DNA of 64,000 nt from Promicromonospora sp. MEB111 (GTDB taxonomy: Bacteria; Actinomycetota; Actinomycetes; Actinomycetales; Cellulomonadaceae), in assembly GCF_030209445.1 (NCBI RefSeq), contig NZ_JARVSD010000011.1, positions 248,001 through 312,000 on the forward strand, written 5' to 3'. Every line of letters starts with the position of its first letter. Position 1 is the stretch's first letter. A model generated the notes under the pieces. That model had not been told where the DNA came from. It saw nothing but the letters and a program-made list of their open reading frames with translations, and ran no database searches. The position numbers were made by a program, and so were the translations under genes. Below, piece by piece: positions 1-7,305 of the stretch.

Positions 1-423
1 GACCGCGCCCGCGGCTGGAGCGAGGCGATGGCCGACGCCGGGTCCGCCGGCCCTCGCTGGCACACCGAGGAGAGCGTCGGCCTCGCCCGCGAGCTGACCG
101 GGGCGGCGCTCGCGGCCGACCCCGCGGTGGACGCCGTCGTGTGCGTCAGCGACTCCCTGGCGATCGGCGCGCACCTGGCGGCCACGGCGCTCGGCCGGCC
201 GGACCTGCCCGTCGTCGGGTTCGACAACACGCCGGCCGCCGAAGCGCTGGGCATCAGCAGCGTGGAGCAGCTCCCGGAGCAGGTCGCGGCCGGGGTGCTG
301 GACCTGCTGATGGGGCCCACGGGCGGCGTCGTCCTGCGGAGCGACCAGCGCGACTCGGCCGAGGAGGCCGCGTACGTGCTGGTCGAGCCGCGCCTGGTGG
401 TCCGCGGAGGCCTCACCGCATAG
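1..423 (+). CDS. LacI-family transcriptional regulator, C-terminal part (5' truncated by window)
   Basis: The reading frame is open from base 1 and stops with TAG at 421-423, so the N-terminal DNA-binding domain lies outside the window. What remains resembles the second half of the periplasmic-binding-protein-like effector domain of LacI/GalR repressors: the pieces DAVVCVSDSLAIGAH and LPVVGFDNTPAAEALG match the family's 'aifa.nD.lA.G' and 'vVGfDd...a' stretches, and the end VEPRLVVRGG is the usual LacI-family terminus. Family members bind a sugar or related effector and release an operator next to a catabolic operon. No effector can be read from the fragment, and the neighbouring sigma/anti-sigma pair runs convergently, so no target is suggested. 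Confidence 0.8.
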   Translation, partial: DRARGWSEAMADAGSAGPRWHTEESVGLARELTGAALAADPAVDAVVCVSDSLAIGAHLAATALGRPDLPVVGFDNTPAAEALGISSVEQLPEQVAAGVLDLLMGPTGGVVLRSDQRDSAEEAAYVLVEPRLVVRGGLTA

Positions 424-438
424 TTCCGCCGTCGGGCG

Positions 439-1434
439 TCAGGGCATCGCCGTGGCCCACGTCTCGCCGTCCGGGGTCGTCAGGCGCACCGCGACGACGT
501 CGCGCACGGGGACGTCGAGGATCCCGCCCGTCGAGCAGGTGCCCGTCGTGACGACGCACGAGCCGAGGTCGATCTCGCGGGTGTCCTCGTTGGCGGGGCG
601 GACGGCGCCGGTGCTGCCTGGGTTGCCTGCGCCGGGTGGGGTGCCGGCCTCCGAGGCCCTGCGGTCGAAGGTCGTGTGGCCCGGCTCTGTCGCGTGGATG
701 CCCCTGCCGTACGGGGTGGGGGCGACGGCGTCCGGATCGTCCGTGCCGCTCGCGACCACCACGGTGACGTCGTAGCGGGGCGCCGGCCCGGCGTCGCGCA
801 CCACCACGGAGGCCCAGGAGGGGTCGCCCTCGTAGAGGAAGACGGTGCCGACCGACTGCGCCGAGCCGTCCGCCGAACCGTCCGTCGTGTCGGTCGCGAC
901 CAGGTCGGCGGCGGTGAGGTAGCGGCCGTGCGCCGTGTCGAGCGTCGTGCGGTACGACGCGGCCAGCTCCCGGTCCGGCGCCGTCACGACCCACACGCCC
1001 GCGCCGCCCGCCACGAGCAGCCCCGCCCCGAGGGCGGCGGCCAGGACGGCGCGCCGGGCGCCGTGCCGCCGGACGGTCGCGGGGCCGGGTGTCGCCGGGC
1101 CGTCCTGGGCGCCCGGATCGGACGGAGCACCGGGAACGTGGCTCGTCGGTTCGGTGTCGTGCCGTGCCGGACCGGCCGCGAGCCGGGCCAGCACGCGCCC
1201 CTCGAAGTCGGCCGGGGGCTCGCGCTCCGGGACCAGGAGCAGCAGCTCGTCGGCCGCGTCGGCCAGCGACGACAGCTCGTCGCGGCAACGGTCGCACGTC
1301 GCCAGGTGCGCCATGACGGCGGCCCGGGTGGCGCCGTCGGCGACCCCCAGCGCCACCTCGGTGAGTGCGTCGCGCAGCTCCGCGCAGCGGCCGCTCCCGC
1401 TCGTGTCCGCCCCGTTCCCGTTCGCCCCGTTCAT
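439..1434 (-). CDS. Anti-sigma factor, zinc-finger (RskA-like), membrane anchored
   Basis: A 331-residue protein whose ATG (1434) overlaps the stop of the ECF sigma gene by 4 bp (ATGA), so the two are translationally coupled. Residues 1-60 carry an anti-sigma zinc-binding motif with H43, C47 and C50 (H-x3-C-x2-C). Around residues 125-148 there is one hydrophobic segment (Ala/Gly/Val-rich), after a Pro/Gly/Asp-rich linker. The C-terminal half is extracytoplasmic in the usual topology and resembles RskA-type sensor domains. By family knowledge the cytoplasmic zinc domain sequesters the cognate ECF sigma factor until the membrane protein is inactivated. The longer open frame upstream of 1434 is antisense-type read-through of the sigma gene and is not used. 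Confidence 0.85.
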   Translation of the reverse strand: MNGANGNGADTSGSGRCAELRDALTEVALGVADGATRAAVMAHLATCDRCRDELSSLADAADELLLLVPEREPPADFEGRVLARLAAGPARHDTEPTSHVPGAPSDPGAQDGPATPGPATVRRHGARRAVLAAALGAGLLVAGGAGVWVVTAPDRELAASYRTTLDTAHGRYLTAADLVATDTTDGSADGSAQSVGTVFLYEGDPSWASVVVRDAGPAPRYDVTVVVASGTDDPDAVAPTPYGRGIHATEPGHTTFDRRASEAGTPPGAGNPGSTGAVRPANEDTREIDLGSCVVTTGTCSTGGILDVPVRDVVAVRLTTPDGETWATAMP

Positions 1435-1994
1435 GGCCGCTCCTCCTCCCGGCTGCTCGCCAGCTCGTCGCGCAGGTGCCGCAGCCCCAGCCGGATACGC
1501 GTCTTGGCCGTCCCCAGCGGCACGCCGGTCCGCCGCGCGATCTCCGCGCCGCTGAGCCCGAAGACCGCCGCGAGCACCACCGCCGTCGCCTGCTCCCGCG
1601 GCACGTGGGCCAGTGCGGCGTCCACCGTGGTGCCGGTCGCCACCCGGTCCGCGAGCAGGTCCGGGTCGGCGACGGTCTCGGCCGTGATCCGCTCCGCCAT
1701 GACCACGGGGTCGACGGGCACATCGCGCCGCACCCGGAGCACGTCGATCGCGGCGTGCCGGGCGATCGCGAGCAGCCACGTCGTCGCGCGGCCCCGCCGG
1801 GGGTCGAACCCGTCGGCGTGCCGCCACGCGCGGACGAACGTCTCCTGCGCCACCTCCTCGGCGACCGCGGGGATGCCGACCACGAAGAGCGCCAGCCCGT
1901 ACACCCGTGCCTGGTGCCGGCGCACGAAGACGGCCGCCGCGTCCGGGTCGTCCGCGGCCATCCCGGCGAGGAGCGCCTCGTCCGATGCCGTCAT
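1431..1994 (-). CDS. ECF-type RNA polymerase sigma factor
   Basis: A 187-residue protein with the two ECF regions. Region 2 (about residues 20-90) includes the ARVYGLALFVVG helix and the conserved EVAQETFVRAWRHADGFDPRRG stretch (shown split: EVAQETFVRAW, then R-x5-FDPRRG). Region 4 (about 120-180) includes the helix-turn-helix GLSGAEIARRTGVPLGTAKTR. The start ATG at 1994 has a purine-rich GGGAAGG just upstream. It forms an operon with the zinc anti-sigma factor that follows. It resembles the SigK/SigL-like ECFs paired with RskA-type anti-sigmas, but the exact ECF group cannot be set by eye. A 10-bp element CACGTAGGGA lies directly before this gene and again, inverted, before the divergent lipoprotein gene. 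Confidence 0.9.
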   Translation of the reverse strand: MTASDEALLAGMAADDPDAAAVFVRRHQARVYGLALFVVGIPAVAEEVAQETFVRAWRHADGFDPRRGRATTWLLAIARHAAIDVLRVRRDVPVDPVVMAERITAETVADPDLLADRVATGTTVDAALAHVPREQATAVVLAAVFGLSGAEIARRTGVPLGTAKTRIRLGLRHLRDELASSREEERP

Positions 1995-1999
1995 GTCCT

Positions 2000-2096
2000 T
2001 CCCTACGTGCCGGGACCGGTCCGTGGATCTCGCCCCGCTGGATCGTGTCGCGCTTCGGAGGTCGAGAGATCCGTCGAACGCTCCGCCACGTAGGGA
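2000..2096. promoter_or_regulatory. Divergent intergenic region with a 10-bp element shared by sigma and lipoprotein genes
   Basis: TCCCTACGTG at 2000-2009 and its exact reverse complement CACGTAGGGA at 2087-2096 face the ECF sigma gene and the lipoprotein gene respectively. A shared element in front of both divergent genes would fit joint control, perhaps by the sigma factor itself, but no clear -35 partner was identified. This is inference from position only. Confidence 0.4.
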
Positions 2097-2141
2097 CAGG
2101 TGACGGGCGTCGTCGGCGACGCCCGGAACAAGGAGGTAGCC

Positions 2142-2675
2142 ATGTCCAGACTACGAGGAGCGTCCGGGCTGCGCGGAGCGTCCGGACTGCATGGGGCGTC
2201 CAGGCTGCGCGGAGCGAGGCTCGCTGCCGGGGCGGCACTGACCGTCCTGCTCGTGGCGGGTTGCGGCAGCGGCGGTGGCAGCGGGGGCGGCTACGGCGGG
2301 GGTGGCGGCGACGAGGGCGACTCGGGCGGTGCGGCCGGCGGCATGACGCTGGAGATCACCTCGCCCGACGACGGCGGCACGGTCGAGACGCCGTTCACCG
2401 TCGACCTCTCCTCCAGCGAGGAGCTCGGGCCGACCGAGTCGGGCAATCACCACGTGCACGTGTACTTCGACGGGGACGACCAGGAGTACCTGGTGGTCGA
2501 GGGCGACAGCGTGGAGGTCACCGACCTGCCCGAGGGTGAGCACGAGATCGACGCGTCGCTGCGCAACGCCGACCACTCGCCGGCGGGGGTGGAGACCCAC
2601 ATCGAGGTGACCGTGGGCGCAGGCGGTTCGGGCGACACGGGAGGTGCCACGGAGGACGACGGTGACAGCTACTGA
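2142..2675 (+). CDS. Secreted lipoprotein of unknown function
   Basis: A 177-residue protein. The ATG at 2142 is chosen because AAGGAGG sits 6 nt upstream. The N terminus has an unusual repeated Arg/Gly/Ala segment (GASGLRGASGLHGASRLRGAR) before a hydrophobic helix ending in the lipobox LVAG-C, predicting cleavage before Cys and lipid attachment. A Gly-rich flexible stretch follows, then a beta-rich domain (about residues 68-155) with the pattern NHHVHVYFDGDDQEYLVVEG and a closing HIEVTVG strand. The histidine cluster resembles small copper- or haem-associated secreted domains seen next to b-type cytochromes, but no specific family is recognised. The stop lies inside the beginning of the downstream cytochrome gene, so the two form an operon. 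Confidence 0.75.
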   Translation: MSRLRGASGLRGASGLHGASRLRGARLAAGAALTVLLVAGCGSGGGSGGGYGGGGGDEGDSGGAAGGMTLEITSPDDGGTVETPFTVDLSSSEELGPTESGNHHVHVYFDGDDQEYLVVEGDSVEVTDLPEGEHEIDASLRNADHSPAGVETHIEVTVGAGGSGDTGGATEDDGDSY

Positions 2676-3426
2676 GCGCCCCGACCCTGCCGCCAACGGT
2701 GCCGGCAAGCGTGCTGCCGGGGCTGCTGCTGGTGCCGCCACCGGAGCGGCCTCCGGACCGGTCGTCGGCACGGTCGAGCGCAACCGCCGTCCGGCACGCT
2801 GGTTCCATGCCGGCGTCTACGTGACCGTCGTCGTGCTGCTGATCACCGGCTGGTGGCTGCTGCTCGGGAACGAGGGCAGCCCGAGCGTCGTCGCGCGGGT
2901 CACCGGCGTGTCCGACGCCGACCTGCACACCGTCACGGGTTGGGTCCTCGCCGGGCTCACGGTGCTGGCCGTCGTCGTCGGCGTACGGGGCTGGCGCACC
3001 TTCTGGCGCGAGACCTTCCGGTTCGAGCACGGCGACGGCGCGTGGTTCCGGAGCTGGCCCGCCGCGATCCTCACGGGGCGGTTCGGGCGGCACGAGGGCC
3101 GGTTCGACCCGGGGCAGCGCATCGCGAACCTGGTGCTCGTCGCGACGCTGCTCGCGCTGGTCGTGTCCGGCGTGGGGCTGGCGGTCGTCAGCGGGGGACC
3201 GGCGTTCGTGTGGTTCGCGGCGGTGCACCGGTGGTCCACGTATGTGGTGACCCCCGTCGTCGTCGGGCACGTGATCATCGCCTCCGGCGTGCTGCCCGGC
3301 TACCGCGGCGTCTGGCGGGCGATGCACCTGGGCGGCAAGCTCCACGAGCGCGACGCGCAACGCGTCTGGCCGGGCTGGACCGAACGCGCCACAGGCCACG
3401 CCCACAACCCCCGCCACCGCCGCTGA
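2662..3426 (+). CDS. Cytochrome b561-like membrane protein (b-haem electron carrier)
   Basis: A 254-residue protein. GTG at 2662 is preferred over GTG 2644 because GGAGG lies 6 nt before it. After an Ala/Gly-rich N-terminal tail there are four hydrophobic segments (about residues 48-68, 90-110, 150-175, 190-215). Histidines sit at the segment edges where b-haem ligands occur in the family: RWFHAGVY in helix 1, LHTVTGW in helix 2, and VHRWSTYVVTPVVVGHV in the last helix. This is the layout of bacterial cytochrome b561 and Ni-hydrogenase/formate dehydrogenase b subunits. It overlaps the lipoprotein gene. A role passing electrons between the quinone pool and the secreted lipoprotein or a partner is plausible inference, since no dehydrogenase catalytic subunit is adjacent. 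Confidence 0.75.
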   Translation: MTATERPDPAANGAGKRAAGAAAGAATGAASGPVVGTVERNRRPARWFHAGVYVTVVVLLITGWWLLLGNEGSPSVVARVTGVSDADLHTVTGWVLAGLTVLAVVVGVRGWRTFWRETFRFEHGDGAWFRSWPAAILTGRFGRHEGRFDPGQRIANLVLVATLLALVVSGVGLAVVSGGPAFVWFAAVHRWSTYVVTPVVVGHVIIASGVLPGYRGVWRAMHLGGKLHERDAQRVWPGWTERATGHAHNPRHRR

Positions 3427-3440
3427 CCCGCCCGCCCCAA

Positions 3441-3507
3441 CTCGTTGAGTGCTGGGTATTCGCCCTTTTTCGTGTGCCAGAAGGGCGAATACCCAGCACT
3501 CAACGAG
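3441..3507. terminator. 27-bp perfect inverted repeat (bidirectional terminator-like hairpin)
   Basis: Arms at 3441-3467 and 3481-3507 are exact reverse complements separated by a 13-nt loop. The left arm ends in a T run and the right arm begins AAGGG. It lies between the convergent cytochrome and flavoprotein genes, whose stops are at 3424-3426 (+) and 3519-3521 (-), which suits termination from both sides. The length and perfection of the arms exceed an ordinary intrinsic terminator, so a mobile palindromic repeat is also possible. Confidence 0.7.
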
Positions 3508-3518
3508 CCGGGGGAGGG

Positions 3519-5255
3519 TTACTCGACCAGCTTGCCCTCCGTCGAGACCTCCTGGGCCGCGATCAGGGTCGCGATCTCCTCCGGGACCGCCGGGATCTCC
3601 TCGCGGACGATGCCGGTCTTCGGGGACCAGACCAGGTTCACCTGGAGCGCCGGGTCCAGGTCCGGGTAGTCGCTCCGGTTGTGGCAGCCGCGGGTCTCTC
3701 GGCGCTCGCGGGCGGCCTCCAGGGTGGCGCGGGCCGCGATGAGGGACGCCTTGAGGTCGAAGGCGTGTGCGAGGTCCTGGAAGCCGGCGATGTCGGGGTG
3801 CACGCCGATCTCCTGGGTGCGCGCCTCGATCTCGTCCAGCTCGCGCAGGCCCGTGACCAGGCCCTCCTCGTCCCGGACGACGCCCGCGTGCTCGGTCATC
3901 GTGTTGCGGATCGCCCGCTGCAGGGCGCGCACGTTCTCGTGCCCGTCGGCGGTGAGCAGGTCGGCCACCTCGGCGCGGGCGTAGGCCTCGGCGTCGTGCG
4001 AGCGGCGCTGCGCCTCCAGGCCGGCCGAGTAGGCCGCCGCGGCGCGGCCGACGATGCGGCCGAACACCAGCAGCTCGATCAGCGAGTTGCCGCCCAGGCG
4101 GTTGGCGCCGTGCAGGCCGCTGGACGCCTCGCCGATCGCGTACAGGCCGTCGACCTCGGTGCTGTGGTCCTCGGGCCGCACCCACACGCCGCCCATGGAG
4201 TAGTGCGCGGTGGGGGCGATCTCGATGGGCTCGGCCGTGATGTCGAGCATCTGCAGCTCGAGCATCGTCTGGTAGACGCGCGGCAGGCGCGTCATGATCG
4301 TCTCGCGCGGCAGGTGCGAGACGTCGAGCCAGACGCCGCCCTTCTCGGTGCCGCGGCCCTCCTTGATCTCGGTGTACGCGGCGAGCGCCACGCGGTCGCG
4401 GGTCGAGAGCTCCATGCGCTCGGGGTCGTAGTTCTGCATGAACCGCTCGCCGAGGGCGTTGCGCAGGATGCCGCCCTCGCCGCGCGCCGCCTCGGAGATC
4501 AGCGTGCCCGCGGCGTTCTCGGGCTCCAGGATGCCCGACGGGTGGAACTGGACCAGCTCCGGGTCGCGCAGGCGCGCGCCGGCCTCGACGGCGAGGCGGA
4601 ACGAGTCGCCGGTGTTCTCGTCGCGGCGGGACGACGTGCGCCGCCAGATGCGGTTGTGGCCGCCCGCGGCGAGGATCACGGCGTCGGCGTGGATCAGGTA
4701 CGGCGTGCCGTCGGTGAGGTCGAACCCGTAGGCGCCGAACACCGCGCCGTCGTGGGTCAGGATCCGGGTGACGTAGACCGAGTCGAGGATCGGGATGTCG
4801 AGCTGCGTCGCCCGGTTCACGAGGGACCGCTGGATCTCCAGGCCGGTGTAGTCGCCGGCGAACGCGGTGCGGCGGTAGGTGTGCGCGCCGAAGAACCGCT
4901 GGGAGATGCGCCCGTCGTCCTCCCGGGCGAAGGCCATGCCGTACCGCTCGAGGTCGGCGATGCCCTGTGCGGCACCCTGCGCGACGATCTCGGCCGTGTG
5001 CGGGTTGGCCAGGAAGTAGCTCTCCTTGATGGTGTCCGCGGCGTGCTGCTGCCAGCTGTCCTCCGCGTCCATGGTGCCGAGGGCGGCGTTGATCCCGCCG
5101 GCGGCGAGCGAGGTGTGGGCGTCCATCCGGGGCCGCTTGCCGAGGGCGAGGACGTCCACTCCCTGTTCGGCGAGCTCGATGGCGGCGCGCAGGCCGGAAC
5201 CGCCCGTACCGATGACGAGCGCTGTCGTGGAGATGCGACGTTCGGTGGTGTTCAT
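3519..5255 (-). CDS. Fumarate reductase / succinate dehydrogenase flavoprotein subunit (lone copy)
   Basis: A 578-residue FAD enzyme. The ATG at 5255 begins MNTTERRISTTALVIG directly before the dinucleotide-binding fold; 23 extra codons upstream have no family counterpart. The FAD fold GTGGSGLRAAIELAEQG is at about 16-32. H47 in DAHTSLAAGG corresponds to the histidine that covalently binds FAD in SdhA/FrdA and that L-aspartate oxidases lack. Active-site pieces are LVQFHPSGI, SEAARGEGGILRN, TAHYSMGG and GLHGANRLGGNSLIE, matching the His/Arg residues that bind the dicarboxylate. No iron-sulphur (SdhB) or membrane anchor gene is adjacent, so partners must be encoded elsewhere or the protein works as an unusual soluble reductase. 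Confidence 0.88.
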   Translation of the reverse strand: MNTTERRISTTALVIGTGGSGLRAAIELAEQGVDVLALGKRPRMDAHTSLAAGGINAALGTMDAEDSWQQHAADTIKESYFLANPHTAEIVAQGAAQGIADLERYGMAFAREDDGRISQRFFGAHTYRRTAFAGDYTGLEIQRSLVNRATQLDIPILDSVYVTRILTHDGAVFGAYGFDLTDGTPYLIHADAVILAAGGHNRIWRRTSSRRDENTGDSFRLAVEAGARLRDPELVQFHPSGILEPENAAGTLISEAARGEGGILRNALGERFMQNYDPERMELSTRDRVALAAYTEIKEGRGTEKGGVWLDVSHLPRETIMTRLPRVYQTMLELQMLDITAEPIEIAPTAHYSMGGVWVRPEDHSTEVDGLYAIGEASSGLHGANRLGGNSLIELLVFGRIVGRAAAAYSAGLEAQRRSHDAEAYARAEVADLLTADGHENVRALQRAIRNTMTEHAGVVRDEEGLVTGLRELDEIEARTQEIGVHPDIAGFQDLAHAFDLKASLIAARATLEAARERRETRGCHNRSDYPDLDPALQVNLVWSPKTGIVREEIPAVPEEIATLIAAQEVSTEGKLVE

Positions 5256-5297
5256 ACTCCATCTGACAACGCACGAACGCGGAACGTGACGCCTCCG

Positions 5298-5348
5298 GAT
5301 GTGACAAGTCAGACGATGTGACATGTCAGACGCCGGTGCGTGTCAGAC
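5298..5348 (-). repeat. Three tandem 17-bp units upstream of the flavoprotein gene
   Basis: Units at 5298-5314, 5315-5331 and 5332-5348 all end in GTCAGAC; the first two differ at one base, and the third is degenerate at its start. They contain the self-complementary TGACATGTCA. They lie 43-93 bp before the flavoprotein start, where a repressor or activator could bind, and run into the long inverted repeat at 5333-5390. Confidence 0.5.
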
Positions 5349-5390
5349 GCCCAGGTCACGCGGGTGACCTGAGCGTCTGACACGCACCGG
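5333..5390. terminator. 27-bp inverted repeat with GTGTCAGACG/CGTCTGACAC ends
   Basis: Left arm 5333-5359 and right arm 5364-5390 pair with one mismatch around a 4-nt loop. It sits 2 nt after the haem oxygenase stop (5393), so it would act as that gene's terminator. A second element with the same outer GTGTCAGACG and inner CAGGTCAC blocks occurs at 62725-62770, showing a repeat family rather than chance. Confidence 0.65.
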
Positions 5391-5392
5391 GG

Positions 5393-6049
5393 TCAGCAGT
5401 GGATCTCGGCGAGCTCCGTGAACACCGCGCGGTTGAGCGTGAAGGCGAGGTGCGTCTCGGCGAGGGTGGCGGCCACCTCGTCGTCGTCCAGGTCGAGCTC
5501 GTCCAGGGCCTCGCGGTAGGCGTCCTTGAACACCTTGACCTTGGGGATGTCGGGGAAGGTGTAGAACGCCAGCCCCTCCTCGCCGAGGCCGTAGTGCTCC
5601 TTCATCATGCGCTTGACGATCTGCCCGCCGGACAGGTCGCCCAGGTAGCGCGTGTAGGAGTGCGCGGCGTACTGCGGCAGGCTGCCGCCCACCTCGCGGA
5701 CGTGATCGGCGTACGCCCGGGTCGCGGGCAGGATCCGGATCTTGTCGCGCCACCCCGGCCCGTACAGGAAGGCGAGGTCCCGCTCGATCGCGGGAACGCG
5801 GGTGAGCTCCGCGAAGACGAGGCCGGCACCCCGGTCGTCGCTCCCCAGGGCGGCGCTCGCCTCCTCCAGAGCCTCGTAGACCACGAGGAGCTGCGCCGTG
5901 AGGTCGGCGTGCGCGTCCCGGGTCAGTGCCCCGGACAGGAGCTCCTCGATGAACTGCTCCGAGTTGGCACCGGCATGGGCGTCACGGGTGCCCTGACGAA
6001 GCACGGCGGACAGGGGGACGGGGGCGATTTCCTCGACGGGCAGGCTCAC
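5393..6049 (-). CDS. Haem oxygenase (biliverdin-producing)
   Basis: A 218-residue HO-1-type enzyme that opens haem to biliverdin, CO and Fe2+ in the cytoplasm, using electrons from a reductase. GTG at 6049 is chosen because GGAGGAG lies 5 nt upstream. H25 (in GTRDAHAGANSEQF) is in the place of the proximal haem ligand. The distal helix with the conserved flexible glycines is AAHSYTRYLGDLSGGQI (about 128-144). Length and motifs fit HmuO of corynebacteria. A DtxR/IdeR-type box lies about 70 bp upstream, so induction under iron starvation is expected and the role is iron recovery from haem. The gene is divergent from an alpha/beta hydrolase. Confidence 0.92.
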   Translation of the reverse strand: MSLPVEEIAPVPLSAVLRQGTRDAHAGANSEQFIEELLSGALTRDAHADLTAQLLVVYEALEEASAALGSDDRGAGLVFAELTRVPAIERDLAFLYGPGWRDKIRILPATRAYADHVREVGGSLPQYAAHSYTRYLGDLSGGQIVKRMMKEHYGLGEEGLAFYTFPDIPKVKVFKDAYREALDELDLDDDEVAATLAETHLAFTLNRAVFTELAEIHC

Positions 6050-6118
6050 AGGGTCTCCTCCGGCGCAGTTCTGACGTGCTGACAATGTGTCATCACGAGC
6101 CGATCATAGCAATAGAAG

Positions 6119-6137
6119 TAAGGCTAGCCTCACCTTA
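6119..6137. promoter_or_regulatory. DtxR/IdeR-type iron box
   Basis: TAAGGCTAGCCTCACCTTA matches the known DtxR/IdeR consensus TWAGGTWAGSCTWACCTWA at 17 of 19 positions; the mismatches are symmetric-side positions 6 and 13. It lies between the divergent haem oxygenase and hydrolase genes, 70 bp from the haem oxygenase GTG, so Fe2+-loaded DtxR/IdeR should repress at least that gene. Confidence 0.85.
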
Positions 6138-6210
6138 TTCACCCCTTGGGTCGGCTGGCTTGGTGCCCGTCGCCATGGGGTGTGTCGGAGGCTCGGGATA
6201 GCGTCGGGGG

Positions 6211-7176
6211 ATGCCTGGCCGCGCCTCCGCCCCACGCCCGTCCGCCCTGCTCGAGCCGGTGTTCGTCGAGGTCGATGTCGACGGCGGCGGCGGCGGTGCC
6301 GGCGCCCGCGAGCGCATCGCCACCTATGTGCTGGAGCCCGATCAACCGGAGCGGTCCGGGCCGGAGCCGGACGGGAGCGAGCCGGACGGGACCGAGCCGG
6401 CCGGACCGGCTGCCGGTGATGTAGTGCTCTGCCACGGCACGCCGTGGTCCGTGCGGGTCTGGGAGCCCGTGGCCCGGGCGCTGAGCCGGGACCGCCGGGT
6501 CTTTCTCTGGGACATGCCCGGGTACGGCGCCTCGCGGAAGGGGGCCGGGGTCGACGTCGACCTCGTGTCCCAGCGCAGGCGGCTGGCCGCGCTCCTGCGG
6601 CACTGGGGGCTGGACCGCCCGCACCTGGTCGCGCACGACATCGGGGGAGCCGTCGCGCTCGGCGCCCACCTCCTGGAGGGCGCGGACCTGGCGAGCCTGT
6701 TCCTGCTCGACATCGTGACGCTGGACCCCTGGGGTTCGGAGTTCTTCCGCCTCGTGGCGCGGAACGAGTCCGTCTTCGCGGCGGTGCCCGGGCCGCTGCA
6801 CGGCGCCCTGGTGCGGGAGTACATCGCCGGCGCCGCCAACCACGCGCTCGCCCCCGAGCAGGTCGAGCTGCTCACCGAGCCGTGGCTCGGCGACGTGGGG
6901 CAGGCCGCGTTCTACCGCCAGATCGCGCAGCTCTCGCCCGAGCACACCGCGCCGATCGTGCGCCGGCTCGGCGAGGTGCGCTGCCCGGTGCGCATCGGCT
7001 GGGCCGAGGCCGACCCGTGGATCCCGTTCGAGCAGGCCACGCGCCTGCGAGAGCGGCTTCCCGGCGACCCTGAGGTGGTCGCGTTCGCCGGGCGCGGTCA
7101 CCTCGTGCCGCTGGAGGACGACGTCGCGGCGGGTCGCGCCGTGCGGAACTGGCTCGCCGCCGCCGATGCCGGGTGA
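6211..7176 (+). CDS. Alpha/beta hydrolase with Asp nucleophile (haloalkane dehalogenase/epoxide hydrolase type)
   Basis: A 321-residue protein with an alpha/beta-hydrolase fold. The oxyanion HG motif is LCHGTPWS (about 74-80), the nucleophile elbow is VAHDIGG with D143, the acid is in GWAEADPWIP, and the catalytic His is in GRGHLVPLED near the end. An aspartate instead of serine at the elbow is the mark of haloalkane dehalogenases and epoxide hydrolases rather than esterases. The halide-stabilising Trp that usually follows the Asp (HDWG) is Ile here, so the substrate is uncertain. A Pro/Glu/Asp/Gly-rich insert (about 43-68) precedes the core. The gene starts about 70 bp beyond the iron box that serves the divergent haem oxygenase. 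Confidence 0.75.
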   Translation: MPGRASAPRPSALLEPVFVEVDVDGGGGGAGARERIATYVLEPDQPERSGPEPDGSEPDGTEPAGPAAGDVVLCHGTPWSVRVWEPVARALSRDRRVFLWDMPGYGASRKGAGVDVDLVSQRRRLAALLRHWGLDRPHLVAHDIGGAVALGAHLLEGADLASLFLLDIVTLDPWGSEFFRLVARNESVFAAVPGPLHGALVREYIAGAANHALAPEQVELLTEPWLGDVGQAAFYRQIAQLSPEHTAPIVRRLGEVRCPVRIGWAEADPWIPFEQATRLRERLPGDPEVVAFAGRGHLVPLEDDVAAGRAVRNWLAAADAG

Positions 7177-7191
7177 GCTGGTTGGGCCGTA

Positions 7192-7240
7192 TCGGTGCGG
7201 TCGGTGCGGTCGGTGCGGTCGGTGTGAGTCGGTGTGAGTC
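7192..7240 (+). repeat. Short tandem repeats (TCGGTGCGG x4, then TCGGTGTGAG x2)
   Basis: Four 9-bp units followed by two 10-bp variants, lying between the hydrolase stop and the aspartyl-tRNA synthetase leader. No function is visible; replication slippage is the likely origin. Confidence 0.7.
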
Positions 7241-7305
7241 GGTCGGCGGTGGGACGGACGCCGAATCATGTGGCGCCGCCGTCGCCGTCGGGCATAGCGT
7301 GTGCG

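Noticed and set aside
439-2238. Very long minus-strand frame (599 aa) as a single protein
   Set aside because: Its upstream half is another-frame reading over the sigma gene and divergent region; the real anti-sigma starts at 1434.
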